DNA from: Micromonospora sp. WMMA1363
Lineage (GTDB): Bacteria > Actinomycetota > Actinomycetes > Mycobacteriales > Micromonosporaceae
Assembly: GCF_030345795.1 (NCBI RefSeq)
Contig: NZ_JAUALB010000001.1
Location: 801,001-865,000 of the forward strand
Direction: 5' to 3'
Length of the DNA stretch: 64,000 nucleotides
The notes below the pieces were generated by a model. That model made no database searches. It was not told the origin of the DNA and worked only from the letters and a program-made list of their open reading frames with translations. The translations under genes were made by a program, and so were the position numbers. Shown here one piece after another: positions 35,577 through 45,214 of this stretch. Within the stretch, counting starts at the first letter, position 1. Every line of letters begins with the position of its first letter.

Positions 35577-37013
35577 TCAGCCCAGGTCGACGGCGGGGTA
35601 CAGCGGGAAACCGGCGAGCAGCTCGGTGGCCTGCCGGCTGACCTTGTCGGCGGTGGCCGGGTCCAGGACGTACTTCGCCTTGGACGGGGTGCCGTCGGCG
35701 TTCGTGCCCGGGGTGGTCTGGCTCAACACCGTGTGGATCAGCTCGGCGGTGGCGTCCATCTCCGCGGTACCGAGGCCCCGCGTGGTCAGCGCCGGGGTGC
35801 CGATCCGGACGCCGGACGTGTACCACGCGCCGTTCGGGTCCTGTGGAACGGAGTTGCGGTTGGTGACGATGCCCGAGTCGAGCAGCGCCTGCTCGGCCTG
35901 TCTGCCGGTGAGGCCGTATCCGGTGACGTCGATGAGCACCAGGTGGTTGTCGGTCCCGCCGGTGACCAGGGCGGCGCCGCGCCGCAGCAGGCCGTCGGCG
36001 AGGGCGTGCGCGTTGCCGACGATCCGTTGGGCGTAGTCGGCGAAGTCGGGGCGGCGGGCCTCGGCGAGTGCGACCGCCTTGGCGGCCATCACGTGCGGCA
36101 GCGGGCCGCCGAGGACCATCGGGCAGCCCCGGTCGACCTGCTCGGCCAGTTCCGGGCCGCAGAGCACGAGGCCGCCGCGCGGCCCGCGCAGCGACTTGTG
36201 CGTGGTGGAGGTGACGATCTGCGCGTGCGACACCGGGTCGAAGTCGCCGGTGAAGACCTTGCCGGCTACCAGGCCGGCGAAGTGTGCCATGTCGACCATG
36301 AAGGTCGCCCCGACGGAGTCGGCGATCTCCCGCATGATCCGGAAGTTGATCTTGCGTGGGTATGCCGAGTACCCGGCGACGAGGATCAGCGGCTTGAACT
36401 CGCGGGCGGCCTCGGCGACCCTGTCGTAGTCGACCAGCCCGGTCACCGGATCGGTGCCGTAGCTGCGCTGGTCGAACATCTTGCCGGAGATGTTCGGCCG
36501 GAAGCCGTGGGTGAGGTGGCCGCCCGCGTCCAGCGACATGCCCAGCATCCGCTGGTCGCCCAACTCCCGGCGGAGCGCGAACCAGTCGGCCTCGGTGAGG
36601 TCGTTGACGTGGCGCGTTTGCGCGCGCCTGAGCGCCGGTGACTCGACCCGGTCGGCCAGGACCGCCCAGAAGGCGACCAGGTTGGCGTCGATGCCCGAGT
36701 GCGGCTGGACGTACGCGTGCGGCGCGCCGAACAGCTCCCGGGCGTGCTCGGCGGCGAGCGCCTCCACCGTGTCGACGTTCTGGCAGCCGGCGTAGAACCG
36801 GCGCCCCACGGTGCCCTCGGCGTACTTGTCGCTGAACCAGTTGCCCATGGCCAGCAGGGTGGCCGGAGAGGCGTAGTTCTCGCTCGCGATGAGCTTGAGC
36901 GACGCGCGCTGGTCGGCCAGCTCGGCGCGGATGGCATCGGCCACGCGGGGCTCGACGCCGCCGATCACTTCGAGCGCGCCGCGGAAGGCGGTGGACTCGG
37001 GGTTGCGCGGCAT
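35577..37013 (-). CDS. glyA: Serine hydroxymethyltransferase
   Basis: The enzyme interconverts serine and glycine with tetrahydrofolate and so feeds one-carbon metabolism. PLP-binding and substrate motifs are clear: [25 protein letters not shown] (first substrate loop), [24 protein letters not shown] and the PLP lysine in [14 protein letters not shown]. At 478 residues it is about 50 longer than common GlyA proteins, with extra sequence after residue 115 and at the C terminus ([17 protein letters not shown]). ATG 37013 has an AGGAGGT site. A ZTP riboswitch stands directly upstream, so expression should rise when 10-formyl-tetrahydrofolate runs short. Confidence 0.95.
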   Translation of the reverse strand: MPRNPESTAFRGALEVIGGVEPRVADAIRAELADQRASLKLIASENYASPATLLAMGNWFSDKYAEGTVGRRFYAGCQNVDTVEALAAEHARELFGAPHAYVQPHSGIDANLVAFWAVLADRVESPALRRAQTRHVNDLTEADWFALRRELGDQRMLGMSLDAGGHLTHGFRPNISGKMFDQRSYGTDPVTGLVDYDRVAEAAREFKPLILVAGYSAYPRKINFRIMREIADSVGATFMVDMAHFAGLVAGKVFTGDFDPVSHAQIVTSTTHKSLRGPRGGLVLCGPELAEQVDRGCPMVLGGPLPHVMAAKAVALAEARRPDFADYAQRIVGNAHALADGLLRRGAALVTGGTDNHLVLIDVTGYGLTGRQAEQALLDSGIVTNRNSVPQDPNGAWYTSGVRIGTPALTTRGLGTAEMDATAELIHTVLSQTTPGTNADGTPSKAKYVLDPATADKVSRQATELLAGFPLYPAVDLG

Positions 37014-37035
37014 GTGACCTCCTGATGACGTACGG

Positions 37036-37125
37036 AAGGCCCAGGCGCTCGGCATGCGTCCTCGTGACGGGACCGCTCCCCGATGGTTCTCCATCTCCAA
37101 CGCGCCAGTCACGGCCCGAGGGAAT
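37036..37125 (-). promoter_or_regulatory. ZTP (pfl) riboswitch before glyA
   Basis: Read on the minus strand from about 37120 the leader contains the conserved pfl elements in order: GGGCCGTGACTGGCG, the second helix, GGGGAGCG, the closing GTCACG that pairs with CGTGAC, and the 3' element GCGCCTGGGC that makes the pseudoknot and binding pocket. About 23 bases separate it from the glyA start, and the AGGAGGT ribosome site lies in that space, so control of translation is likely. ZTP is made when folate one-carbon units are scarce, which fits glyA. Confidence 0.87.
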
Positions 37126-37292
37126 CCTACCGGGTACGCCGGTGCCGCCGCCGCACCGGCGTACGACCGTTCCGGCGACTCCCGCGCAGGGTGGATCGGC
37201 GGATCCGACCCGAGCCCCGTTGTCACCGGCATCGGACCGGTACGGCCTTCGGGGGTGGTCGAGCGGGTGTCGCACGGCCTAAGATCGACGGC

Positions 37293-38162
37293 GTGGCGGG
37301 GGTGGGCAGTGGTGGGAGTCTTCTGGCTATCAGCGATCTGCACGTCCGCCACCCCGACAACCGGACCGTCGTCGAGGGGCTGCACCCGGAGTCGCCGGAC
37401 GACTGGCTACTCGTCGCCGGCGATGTCGGCGACACCGTCGCCGACATCGAGTGGACGCTGCGGCTGCTGGCCGACCGGTTCGCGAAGGTCGTCTGGTCAC
37501 CTGGCAACCACGAGCTGTGGACACCGCCCGGCGACCCGGTGACCCTGCGGGGCGCGGCGCGTTACGCCCACCTGGTCGACCTGTGCCGGGACCTCGGCGT
37601 GATCACCCCGGAGGATCCCTACCCGGTCTGGGCGGGGCCCGCGGGGCCGGTCACCGTGGCGCCGCTGTTCCTGTTGTACGACCACAGTTGGCGCCCGGAG
37701 GGCTTCGACACGCAGGAGGCGGCGCTGGCCGAGGCGTACCGGACCGGAATCGTCTGCACCGACGAGTACCTGCTGCACCCCGACCCGTACGAGAGCCGGT
37801 CGGCGTGGTGCGCGGCCCGGGTCGCCGAGACCGCCCGCCGTTTGGCCGACCGGGACCCGGCGCTGCCGACCGTGCTGGTCAACCACTGGCCGTTGGTCCG
37901 TGAGCCGACCCGGATCCTCCGGTACCCGATCTTCGCCCAGTGGTGCGGCACCGAGGCCACCGCCGACTGGCACCGTCGCTTCGACGCCGTCGCGGTGGTC
38001 TACGGCCACCTGCACATCCCCCGCACCACCTGGTACGACGGGGTGCGGTTCGAGGAGGTGTCGGTGGGCTACCCGCGGGAGTGGCGGCGGCGGAGGGTAC
38101 CTCCGGGGCAGCTGCGGCGGATCCTGCCCGCGCCGGACCACGTGCCGCCGACCGCCTGGTGA
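37293..38162 (+). CDS. Cytosolic metallophosphoesterase
   Basis: The five metal motifs of calcineurin-like phosphoesterases are all present in 289 residues: ISDLHVRH (DxH), [16 protein letters not shown] (GNHE), VNHWPL and YGHLHIP (GHxH). There is no signal peptide. It is divergent from glyA with the riboswitch leader in between. GTG 37293 is the first start before the fold; GTG 37302 is equally possible. Substrate is unknown; relatives include phosphopantetheine and nucleotide phosphoesterases. Confidence 0.85.
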   Translation: MAGVGSGGSLLAISDLHVRHPDNRTVVEGLHPESPDDWLLVAGDVGDTVADIEWTLRLLADRFAKVVWSPGNHELWTPPGDPVTLRGAARYAHLVDLCRDLGVITPEDPYPVWAGPAGPVTVAPLFLLYDHSWRPEGFDTQEAALAEAYRTGIVCTDEYLLHPDPYESRSAWCAARVAETARRLADRDPALPTVLVNHWPLVREPTRILRYPIFAQWCGTEATADWHRRFDAVAVVYGHLHIPRTTWYDGVRFEEVSVGYPREWRRRRVPPGQLRRILPAPDHVPPTAW

Positions 38163-38286
38163 CTTTCCGCCCGGCCCGGCCGCCGACCTTCTCCTGCCCC
38201 CGTCCAGCCGGCGCAGGTGACCGGCGTGAAGGGAGCGAGGCTGGGTAAGCGCTGGTTCCAGGCACGATCGACAGGGGAGGTGTGCC

Positions 38287-38526
38287 GTGGCCACGATGGT
38301 CAGGGAACCGATGAGCCCGGTCAAGGACAAGAACTACGACCTGATCCACGCGGTGCAGATGTCACTGCAGCATATCTGGCAGGTGGAGACGTACATCGCC
38401 GACGCGGAGGCCAACGGGGACACGGAACTCGCCACCTGGTTCCGCAGAATCCAGGAGAACAACCGCAAGGCGGGCGAGCAGGGTAAGAAGATGCTCATGG
38501 AGCGTCTACAGCGGGAAAACGGCTGA
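38287..38526 (+). CDS. Small conserved helical protein, unknown function
   Basis: The 79-residue product is polar and helical (NYDLIHAVQMSLQHIWQVET, DTELATWFRRIQENNRKAGEQ). It has no membrane segment, no Cys, and looks like a three-helix bundle. A strong GGGGAGG site precedes GTG 38287, and codon use is as in its neighbours, so I consider it real. I do not recognise a named family. It lies alone between two unrelated genes. Confidence 0.72.
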   Translation: MATMVREPMSPVKDKNYDLIHAVQMSLQHIWQVETYIADAEANGDTELATWFRRIQENNRKAGEQGKKMLMERLQRENG

Positions 38527-38580
38527 GGAGGCCGGCGGGCCACCGGCCGGACGGACACACCGACCGGCCGGCGCCCACGC

Positions 38581-40824
38581 TCACCGCGTCCGCAGCTGGT
38601 AGATCCCGCGCCCGAAGGTGGCGGCGACCAGACGGTGGTTCGTCGCGTCGTACTCGATGTCGTCGACCGGCACCAGCGGCAGGCCGTCACCCTGGCGTAG
38701 CCAGACCCCGCCGCCGCTCGGGCTGACGAACACGCCCTGGTCGGTGGCGACGTACAGGGTCAGCCCACGGCCGATCACCAGGTCGTTGACCGGGGCCCGG
38801 GGCAGGGTGCCGCCGAGGTCGACGAAGCGGCGGCCCCCGTCGAGCGATCCCAGCACGTGCGGCCGGTCCGACCCGGACCGGTACGCCGACAGCGTCACGT
38901 ACAGCCGATTCGGCCGTTGCGGGTCCACGACGACCCGCGTCACCCAGGGCTGCCCGGAGAGCAGCTGCTGCCAGGAGGCGCCGAGATCCCGGGTGACCCA
39001 CACCCGGCCGTCGTCGGTGCCGACGTAGACCGTCCGCCCGTCGCCGGCCGGGGCGATGGTGGTGATCGTGCCGTAGTTGGTGTAGACCGGGTCGCGCCCG
39101 GGCCCGCCGGTCAGGTCGTCGCTGATCGGGGTCCAGGTCCGGCCGCCGTCGGTGGAGCGGTTGAGCACGTTCGCGCCGTAGTACATGACCGACGGGTCAC
39201 GCGGGTCGAAGACAACCGGCGCGAACCAGTTGCGCCGAGCACCGGTGACCTTGTTGCCGAAGTAGGTCATCGTGTCGCCACCGTCGACCGACCAGAAGCA
39301 GTTGCCGTACTGGTAGCAGGCGTAGACGTTGTCCTTGTCCCGCGGGTTGATCTGGTTTTCCTCGCCGTCCCCGCCCAGGTACTCGTTGAACGCCGGCCCA
39401 CCCCACGAGCGCAGCGACCCGTTGTCCTGGGTGCCGCCGGAGATCCGGCTGACGTCCTGCGGGGTGATCGCCACGCTGTAGAACTGGGTGTACGGCTCGT
39501 GGGTGGCCTTGACCCACCTGCCGTCGCCGTCGGCGTCGGAGCGGTAGATGCCGCCGTCGTTGCCGAGGTACACCCGCTGCGGGTACCGGGGGTCCCACAC
39601 CATCGCGTGGTGGTCGACGTGAATGGTGGTGGCGTCGGCTGTCCACGTGCGCCCGCCGTCCTTCGTGGTCAGCAGCGGCACCCCGGCGACGTGCACGTGC
39701 AGCGGCTCGTCCGGATCCACCCAGACCTTGCCGAACCACCAGCCGAACGTCGACTGCGAGGCGGTCAGCACCGGGGTGTCGGGCAACCGGGCCCAGGAGT
39801 CGCCGCCGTCGGTGGTGCCGTAGAAGCCGGCGAACGGGCCGGCGGTGGAGTTGACGATCGCGTACAGCCGGTCCGGCTCGGACGCGGACTGCCCGAGGCC
39901 GATGCGACCCCCCTCCGGCCCGGCGGCCGGGAGCCCGCCCGCCAGACGCTGCCAGGTCGCCCCGCCGTCGGTCGAGCGGTGGACCCCCGACCCGACCCCG
40001 CCGTACGTCCGCAGGTCCGGGGTGCGCCGATGGTCCCAGAGCACGGCGTACAGCCGCTGCCGGTCGCGCGGGTCGAGCAGCACCTCGGTGGCGCCGGTGA
40101 ATTCGTTCTCGCCGGCGAGGATCCGTCGCCAGGTGGCGCCGCCGTCGGTGGACGCGTACACACCCCGCTCGCCTCCGGCGGTGTAGAGCGAGCCGGCCGC
40201 CGCGACGAAGATCCGCCCCGGGTCGGCCGGGTCGACGGTGATCGCGCCGATCGCGCCCGAGTCGCGCAGCCCGAGGTGTCGCCAGGTCCTGCCGCCGTCG
40301 CGGGACGCGTACAGGCCGGTGCCCTCGTAGGTGATGCTGCCACCGCCCGGGTTGACCTCGCCGGTGCCGGCGTAGAGGGTGCCGTCCGGGCCGGTCGCCA
40401 CCGCACCCATCGCCTGTGTCCAGCCGTCCGGCCAGGCGGGCTCGAAACGTTGGCCAGCGTCTCGGCTGACCCAGACGCCACCGCTGGCCGCCGCGGCGTA
40501 GACGGTGTCGGGCCGCAGTGGATCGAGGGCGAGCGAGGTGATTCGTCCGCCGATGTTCGTCGGGCCGACCAGGTCCCACCGGCCACCCACGGCGGGCAGC
40601 CGACGGGCCGCACGCGCGGCGTCGTCGTACGCGTGCCGGGGCAGTGTCTGCCCGGGCAGGGTCTTCTGCATGTGGCGGTAGTCGGCGGGCGCCGAGGGCC
40701 CGCGGACGGGCCGGTAGTCGTCGACGGGTGGCGGTGGGCCGGCGTGCCCCGGAGCGGGGACACCGGTGGCGCCGACGAGCAGCGCCGCGACCAGGGTGAG
40801 GGGGAACGTTCGTCGTCGGGTCAC
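38581..40824 (-). CDS. Secreted Asp-box (BNR/sortilin-like) beta-propeller protein
   Basis: A signal peptide (residues 1-28, TLVAALLVGATGVPAPGHAG) is followed by many Asp-box repeats of the S/T-x-D-G-G-x-T-W type, for example SRDGGRTW, STDGGATW (twice), TTDGGDSW and TKDGGRTW. They build one or two beta-propellers over 747 residues, as in the VPS10/sortilin and xyloglucanase-type hydrolase group. No catalytic pair can be assigned with confidence, so enzymatic activity is uncertain. The protein is probably exported and may bind or cleave glycans. It starts at ATG 40824 and diverges from the LigD-type polymerase gene. Confidence 0.85.
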   Translation of the reverse strand: MTRRRTFPLTLVAALLVGATGVPAPGHAGPPPPVDDYRPVRGPSAPADYRHMQKTLPGQTLPRHAYDDAARAARRLPAVGGRWDLVGPTNIGGRITSLALDPLRPDTVYAAAASGGVWVSRDAGQRFEPAWPDGWTQAMGAVATGPDGTLYAGTGEVNPGGGSITYEGTGLYASRDGGRTWRHLGLRDSGAIGAITVDPADPGRIFVAAAGSLYTAGGERGVYASTDGGATWRRILAGENEFTGATEVLLDPRDRQRLYAVLWDHRRTPDLRTYGGVGSGVHRSTDGGATWQRLAGGLPAAGPEGGRIGLGQSASEPDRLYAIVNSTAGPFAGFYGTTDGGDSWARLPDTPVLTASQSTFGWWFGKVWVDPDEPLHVHVAGVPLLTTKDGGRTWTADATTIHVDHHAMVWDPRYPQRVYLGNDGGIYRSDADGDGRWVKATHEPYTQFYSVAITPQDVSRISGGTQDNGSLRSWGGPAFNEYLGGDGEENQINPRDKDNVYACYQYGNCFWSVDGGDTMTYFGNKVTGARRNWFAPVVFDPRDPSVMYYGANVLNRSTDGGRTWTPISDDLTGGPGRDPVYTNYGTITTIAPAGDGRTVYVGTDDGRVWVTRDLGASWQQLLSGQPWVTRVVVDPQRPNRLYVTLSAYRSGSDRPHVLGSLDGGRRFVDLGGTLPRAPVNDLVIGRGLTLYVATDQGVFVSPSGGGVWLRQGDGLPLVPVDDIEYDATNHRLVAATFGRGIYQLRTR

Positions 40825-40962
40825 AGGGATCCCTTCGCCGATGCGGGGAGAGAGCGCCGGACATCGCCGAACCTACGGAGACGGTTGTCGATGGTCAACC
40901 GCCGTCCGCCGTGGTCGGCGCGGATGGCCCGCCGCCGTTCCCGCCCCGCTACGGTGTGAGGT

Positions 40963-41928
40963 GTGGCGGCGGAGGAGATCCGGGTGGGGGAGCGGCTGGT
41001 GCGCGTGTCCAGCCCCGACAAGCCGTACTTTCCGGAGCTCGGTCTGACCAAACTCGACGTGGTGCGCTACTTCCTCGCCGTCGGCGACGGCATCCTGCGC
41101 GCCGTCCGGGACCGACCGACCATGCTGGAGCGTTGGCCGCGCGGCGTCTTCGACGGTGCCAAGGTCGCCACCCGGACGGACAACCGCGGCGACGCCTTCT
41201 ACCAGAAGCGGTTGCCGGCCGGAGCGCCCGCCTGGGTGCGGACCGCGCACATCACCTTCCCGAGTGGCCGCACCGCCGACGAGGTGGCGCCGAGCGAGCT
41301 GGCCGTGGTGATCTGGGCGGCCAACCTCGGCACGCTGCGCTTCCACCCGTGGCCGGTGTCCAGCGGCGACGTCGAGCGCCCCGACCAGCTCCGCATCGAC
41401 CTGGACCCGCTGCCCGGCGTGGGTTTCGACCAGGTGGTGCCGGTGGCGCACGAGGTCCGGGCGTTCCTCGACGAGCTGGGGCTGACGGGTTACCCGAAGA
41501 CCACCGGCGGCCGGGGGCTGCACGTCTACCTCACCGTCGAGCCCCGGTGGAGCTTCGGCGACTGCCGGCGCGCCGTGCTGGCGCTGGGCCGGGAGATGCA
41601 GCGCCGCCGACCGGACCTGGTCACCACCACCTGGCGGCGGGACCAGCGAGACCGGCCGGTCTTCGTCGACTACAACCAGATGGCCCGCGACCACACCGTG
41701 ACGTCGGCGTACTCGGTCCGGCCGACCCCGGCGGCGCTGGTGTCCGCCCCGCTGGACTGGTCCGAGCTGGACGACGCCCGGCCGGAGGACTTCGACGTCA
41801 CCACGGTGCCGTCGCGTTTCGTCGAGCGCGGCGACCCGCACGCCGGCCTGGACGAGCGTGCGTACTCGCTGCAACCGCTGCTGGAACTGGCCGACCGTGA
41901 GGGCCTGGAAGCGCCGTCGGAGCGCTGA
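40963..41928 (+). CDS. Stand-alone LigD-type primase-polymerase
   Basis: The 321-residue protein matches the polymerase domain of bacterial NHEJ ligase D: PDKPYFPELGLTKLDVVRYF, FYQKRLPAGAPAWV, the metal-binding pair in RIDLDPLPGVGF, TTGGRGLHVYL and the third Asp in VFVDYNQMARDHT. It can add nucleotides at broken ends and bridge breaks. No ligase, nuclease or Ku gene is nearby, as is common for actinobacterial PolDom proteins (PrimC/PolD types). GTG 40963 starts the fold. Role: DNA end repair or gap filling in the cytosol. Confidence 0.92.
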   Translation: MAAEEIRVGERLVRVSSPDKPYFPELGLTKLDVVRYFLAVGDGILRAVRDRPTMLERWPRGVFDGAKVATRTDNRGDAFYQKRLPAGAPAWVRTAHITFPSGRTADEVAPSELAVVIWAANLGTLRFHPWPVSSGDVERPDQLRIDLDPLPGVGFDQVVPVAHEVRAFLDELGLTGYPKTTGGRGLHVYLTVEPRWSFGDCRRAVLALGREMQRRRPDLVTTTWRRDQRDRPVFVDYNQMARDHTVTSAYSVRPTPAALVSAPLDWSELDDARPEDFDVTTVPSRFVERGDPHAGLDERAYSLQPLLELADREGLEAPSER

Positions 41929-41969
41929 GGCAGCCGCCTTGACGTGAGTTGTGCCCCGACGCGCAACGG

Positions 41970-42000
41970 TTGACGTCGAGTGCTCTCGAACTGGAAGCCT
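41970..42000 (+). promoter_or_regulatory. MerR-type promoter with 19-bp spacer, leaderless start
   Basis: TTGACG (41970-41975) and AAGCCT (41995-42000) are 19 bases apart, and the spacer carries a dyad (TCGAGTGCTCTCGA). The GTG of the MerR gene starts eight bases after the -10, so the message is probably leaderless. Confidence 0.7.
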
Positions 42001-42007
42001 GGGGTGC

Positions 42008-42397
42008 GTGGACATCAGCACGCGGAAGATGAGCCTCACCGTCGGCGAGGCGGCGGAACGGGTCGGCCTGACCACCTACACCCTGCGCTGGTACGAGCAG
42101 GAGGGCCTGGTAGCCCCGGTCGGGCGGGACTCCTCGGGGCGCCGGCGCTACACCGAGTCCGACGTCAACTGGCTGTTGCTGCTCACCCGGCTGCGCCGGA
42201 CCGGCATGCCGGTCCGGGACATGCGTCGCTACGCCGAACTGGCCCGGCAGGGCGACCGGACGCTCGGCGCCCGGCGGGCGCTCTTCGAGACGCACCGCGC
42301 TCGGGTGCTGGCCCGGATAGTCGGACTGGAGGAGGACCTCAAGGTGCTCGACTACAAGATCGACAAATACCGCAGGGCGGAGGAGGAACTGGCATGA
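42008..42397 (+). CDS. MerR-family regulator
   Basis: The 129-residue protein has the MerR winged helix ([25 protein letters not shown], split as [18 protein letters not shown]) with [22 protein letters not shown] and a C-terminal coiled coil ([25 protein letters not shown]). No Cys is present, so metal or thiol sensing is unlikely. GTG 42008 is chosen because the promoter sits right before it; an ATG at 42029 is an alternative. The gene overlaps the aldo-keto reductase start by four bases (ATGA) and should activate this operon through its own 19-bp-spacer promoter. Confidence 0.88.
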   Translation: MDISTRKMSLTVGEAAERVGLTTYTLRWYEQEGLVAPVGRDSSGRRRYTESDVNWLLLLTRLRRTGMPVRDMRRYAELARQGDRTLGARRALFETHRARVLARIVGLEEDLKVLDYKIDKYRRAEEELA

Positions 42398-43398
42398 TCT
42401 GGCGACGGGTGGGCGCGACCGGCCCGAAGGTCTCGGCGATCGGTCTGGGCTGCATGGGCATGAGCTTCGGGTACGGCGGGGCGGACGACGCCGAGTCGAC
42501 GCGGACCCTGCACCGGGCCCTCGACCTCGGGGTCAATCACCTCGACACCGCCGACATGTACGGCTTCGGCGCGAACGAGCGGCTGCTCGCCCCGGTGGTG
42601 CGGGCCCGGCGAGACGAGGTCTTCCTCGCCACCAAGTTCGGCAACCGCACCACCGGCGACAGCTTTGGCGGCACCGGCACCCCCGGTGCCTACGTGGACA
42701 GCAGCGCCGCCTGGGCCCGACAGGCCTGCGACGCCTCGCTGGGCCGGCTCGGGGTGGAGACCATCGACCTGTACTACCTGCACCGGCGTAACCCGGAGAC
42801 GCCGATCGACGAGACCGTGGGCGCGCTCGCCGACCTGGTCACCGCCGGCAAGGTCCGCCTGATCGGCCTGTCCGAGATCAGCCCGGCCACGCTGCGGGCG
42901 GCGCACTCCGTACACCCGGTCGCGGCGGTGCAGATGGAGTACTCCCTGTTCACCCGGGACGTCGAGGGGGAGATGCTGGCCACCTGCCGTGAACTGGGGG
43001 TGTCTCTGGTGGCCTACTCGCCGGTTGGGCGGGGGCTGCTCACCGGGACGATCACCAGCCGGACGCAGCTCGCCGAGGACGACTGGCGACGCACCGTGCC
43101 GCGCTTCGCCGAGGGCAATCTCGACGCCAACGTGAAGCTGGCCAACGCGGTCCGCGAAGTGGCAGGGGAGATCGGCTGCACTCCGGCCCAGGCGGCGCTG
43201 GCCTGGTTGCTGGCCCGGGGCGAGGACATTCTGCCGATCCCCGGCACCAAGCGGGTCCGCTGGCTGGAGGAGAACGCGGCGGCGGCCGACATTCGGCTGA
43301 CCCCGGAGCAGCAGATCCGACTCCGCGAGGCGGTGCCGGCCGGCGCTGTGGTCGGTGCAAGGTACACCGAGGCAGGAATGCGAACCGTCGGGCACTAG
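42394..43398 (+). CDS. Aldo/keto reductase
   Basis: This 334-residue NADPH-dependent oxidoreductase has the AKR catalytic tetrad in context: LDTADMYG (Asp and Tyr), LATKFGN (Lys) and [10 protein letters not shown] (His). The C-terminal NADPH site is [19 protein letters not shown]. It reduces aldehydes or ketones in the cytosol. Start and stop overlap the MerR gene, so the pair forms a classic inducible detoxification unit. The inducer is unknown. Confidence 0.93.
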   Translation: MIWRRVGATGPKVSAIGLGCMGMSFGYGGADDAESTRTLHRALDLGVNHLDTADMYGFGANERLLAPVVRARRDEVFLATKFGNRTTGDSFGGTGTPGAYVDSSAAWARQACDASLGRLGVETIDLYYLHRRNPETPIDETVGALADLVTAGKVRLIGLSEISPATLRAAHSVHPVAAVQMEYSLFTRDVEGEMLATCRELGVSLVAYSPVGRGLLTGTITSRTQLAEDDWRRTVPRFAEGNLDANVKLANAVREVAGEIGCTPAQAALAWLLARGEDILPIPGTKRVRWLEENAAAADIRLTPEQQIRLREAVPAGAVVGARYTEAGMRTVGH

Positions 43399-43425
43399 CC
43401 GCCTGGGTGATTCACGGTGGCTGTC

Positions 43426-43434
43426 AATTGATGC
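43426..43434. repeat. Left 9-bp target duplication of the ISKra4 element
   Basis: AATTGATGC here is repeated exactly at 45093-45101, bracketing the insertion sequence. Confidence 0.9.
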
Positions 43435-45092
43435 GGGTGCGGCTCTGGTGAGGTGCGGCGACACGCTGTGTGGCCTGGGGATGTGTTACTGGTTGTGATG
43501 GTGAAAGGGATCCTCCCGCTATGTTCGTCGGTTGCGAGACACGAACATCAGCAAAGAGGGAGCCCGGTGCAAGAGTACGCATCCGAGACGGCGGACGATG
43601 CTTTCGCCGGCTCATCCGTGCGGTTCGGCGCGATGGTGGACTTCCTGTCCGGTGAGCATGCGGCGGGGATGACTCACGCCGAACTGGAGGAGCGGCTGCA
43701 TACCGATGGCATGCGGTTGCTGTGTCAGTTGTTGCAGGACAGTCTGGATCTTCGTGCCAGTCGGGAGGAACGGCTCGACGAGGTGACCGACGCCGATAGC
43801 CATCTGCGGGGGTGGGCCGAGCGGGGGCGGCAGCGGACGCTGGCCACCCGGTTCGGTGAGGTGGTGGTGACGCGTATCGCCTACCGGGCGCGGGCGCGGG
43901 CCGATCTGAACCCGGCGGACGCGGTGTTGAACCTGCCCGTGGAGAAGCACTCGCATGGACTGCGCCGGTTGGCCGCGGCCGAGGCGGCCCGCGGCTCGTT
44001 CACCGACGCGGCGGCCGCGATTGAGCGGGCCACCACGGTGCGTATCGGGAAACGGCAGGTCGAGGCGTTGGCCGCCGCAGCGGCGATAGATGTGGATGCC
44101 TTCTACACCGCCCACGCCCCGGACTGGTCGGCCGATGATGATGTGCTGGCGTTGTCCTTCGACGCCAAAGGGGTGGTGATGCGCCCCGACGGGCTCCGCG
44201 CGGGCACCGCCAAGGCCGCGGTCAGCCAGAAACTGGCCGGCCGCCGGTCCAAGGGCGAGAAACGCAACCGCAAGCGGATGTGCGAGGTCGCCGCGGTCTT
44301 CGACGTGACCGGCAAGCCGCGCACCATCGCCGACATCCTGCCCGAGGACCCCGAAGCGGCCCAAACTGCTACCCCGGCGCCGGTCACCTCCGGCAAGTGG
44401 CTGCACGCCAGCGTGACCGACGACGCCGCGGCGGTGATCGCCGCCGGGTTCGCCGAGGCCGACCGCCGCGACCCCGACCACGCTCGGACCTGGATCGCCC
44501 TGGTCGACGGCAACACCCACCAGATCGACCGGATCCACGCCGAGGCCAAAACCCGCAAGATCACCTTGCCGGTTGTTGTGGACTTCATCCACGTCATCGA
44601 GTACCTCTGGAAGGCCACCTGGTGTTTCCACCCGGAGGGCGACCCGAACGCCGAACGGTGGGTCCGCGCCCAGGCCCGGCAGGTGTTGGCCGGACGGGCC
44701 GGCATAGTCGCCGCAGCCATCCGACGCAAGGCCACCTACCACGGCCTGGACCCCGGCAAACGCAAACCCGCCGATGTCGCCGCCGCCTACCTGCTGGCCA
44801 AAAAACCGTACCTGGACTACCCGACCGCGCTGGCCAACGGGTGGCCGATCGCCACCGGGGTGATCGAAGGCGCCTGCCGCCACCTGGTCAAAGATCGTAT
44901 GGACGTCACCGGCGCTCGCTGGGGCCTCGACGGCGCCGAAGCAATCCTCAAACTCCGCACCCTGATCAGCAACGGCGACTTCGACCAGTACTGGACCTGG
45001 CACCTGGCCCAGGAACAACAACGCATCCACAACAGCCGCTACCTCGGCGGTGCCATCCCACAATAGACGATCACCTCAGAGGAGCCGCACCC
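43435..45092 (+). mobile_element. ISKra4-family insertion sequence, complete
   Basis: The 1658-bp element has 21-base terminal inverted repeats (43435-43455 and 45072-45092, 18 of 21 matching, starting GGGTGCGGCTC), perfect 9-bp target duplications and one intact transposase. Nine-base duplications are what the ISKra4 subgroup makes. It landed in the intergenic space after the aldo-keto reductase gene, so no gene was broken. Perfect flanks point to a recent arrival. Confidence 0.92.
43567..45066 (+). CDS. ISKra4-family transposase
   Basis: The 499-residue transposase has the family's N-terminal region (FGEVVVTRIAYRARA, HSHGLRRLAAAEAARGSF), a DDE core with ALSFDAKGVVM and WIALVDGNTHQIDRI, and a C-terminal IEGACRHLVKDRMDVTGARW block with the acidic residue. 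GTG 43567 is preferred because an AAAGAGGGAG site lies before it; an open frame runs further up to 43453 but starts inside the terminal repeat. It shows no internal stop or frameshift and is probably active. Confidence 0.9.
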   Translation: MQEYASETADDAFAGSSVRFGAMVDFLSGEHAAGMTHAELEERLHTDGMRLLCQLLQDSLDLRASREERLDEVTDADSHLRGWAERGRQRTLATRFGEVVVTRIAYRARARADLNPADAVLNLPVEKHSHGLRRLAAAEAARGSFTDAAAAIERATTVRIGKRQVEALAAAAAIDVDAFYTAHAPDWSADDDVLALSFDAKGVVMRPDGLRAGTAKAAVSQKLAGRRSKGEKRNRKRMCEVAAVFDVTGKPRTIADILPEDPEAAQTATPAPVTSGKWLHASVTDDAAAVIAAGFAEADRRDPDHARTWIALVDGNTHQIDRIHAEAKTRKITLPVVVDFIHVIEYLWKATWCFHPEGDPNAERWVRAQARQVLAGRAGIVAAAIRRKATYHGLDPGKRKPADVAAAYLLAKKPYLDYPTALANGWPIATGVIEGACRHLVKDRMDVTGARWGLDGAEAILKLRTLISNGDFDQYWTWHLAQEQQRIHNSRYLGGAIPQ

Positions 45093-45101
45093 AATTGATG
45101 C
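45093..45101. repeat. Right 9-bp target duplication of the ISKra4 element
   Basis: AATTGATGC, identical to 43426-43434. Joining the two flanks at one copy rebuilds the pre-insertion site. Confidence 0.9.
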
Positions 45102-45214
45102 ACGTACCCGTGCTGCCAGGTGGACCGGGCGAAGCCGGCGGGCGTGGTCGCACTCGGCGGCGCTGCTCGGCGGTCGGGCATGACCGGGCACGGGTCGCTG
45201 AACCGGCCGCCGGG

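Noticed and set aside
35577..37385. 602-residue version of GlyA
   Set aside because: The extra N terminus reads through the ZTP riboswitch; ATG 37013 has an AGGAGGT site.
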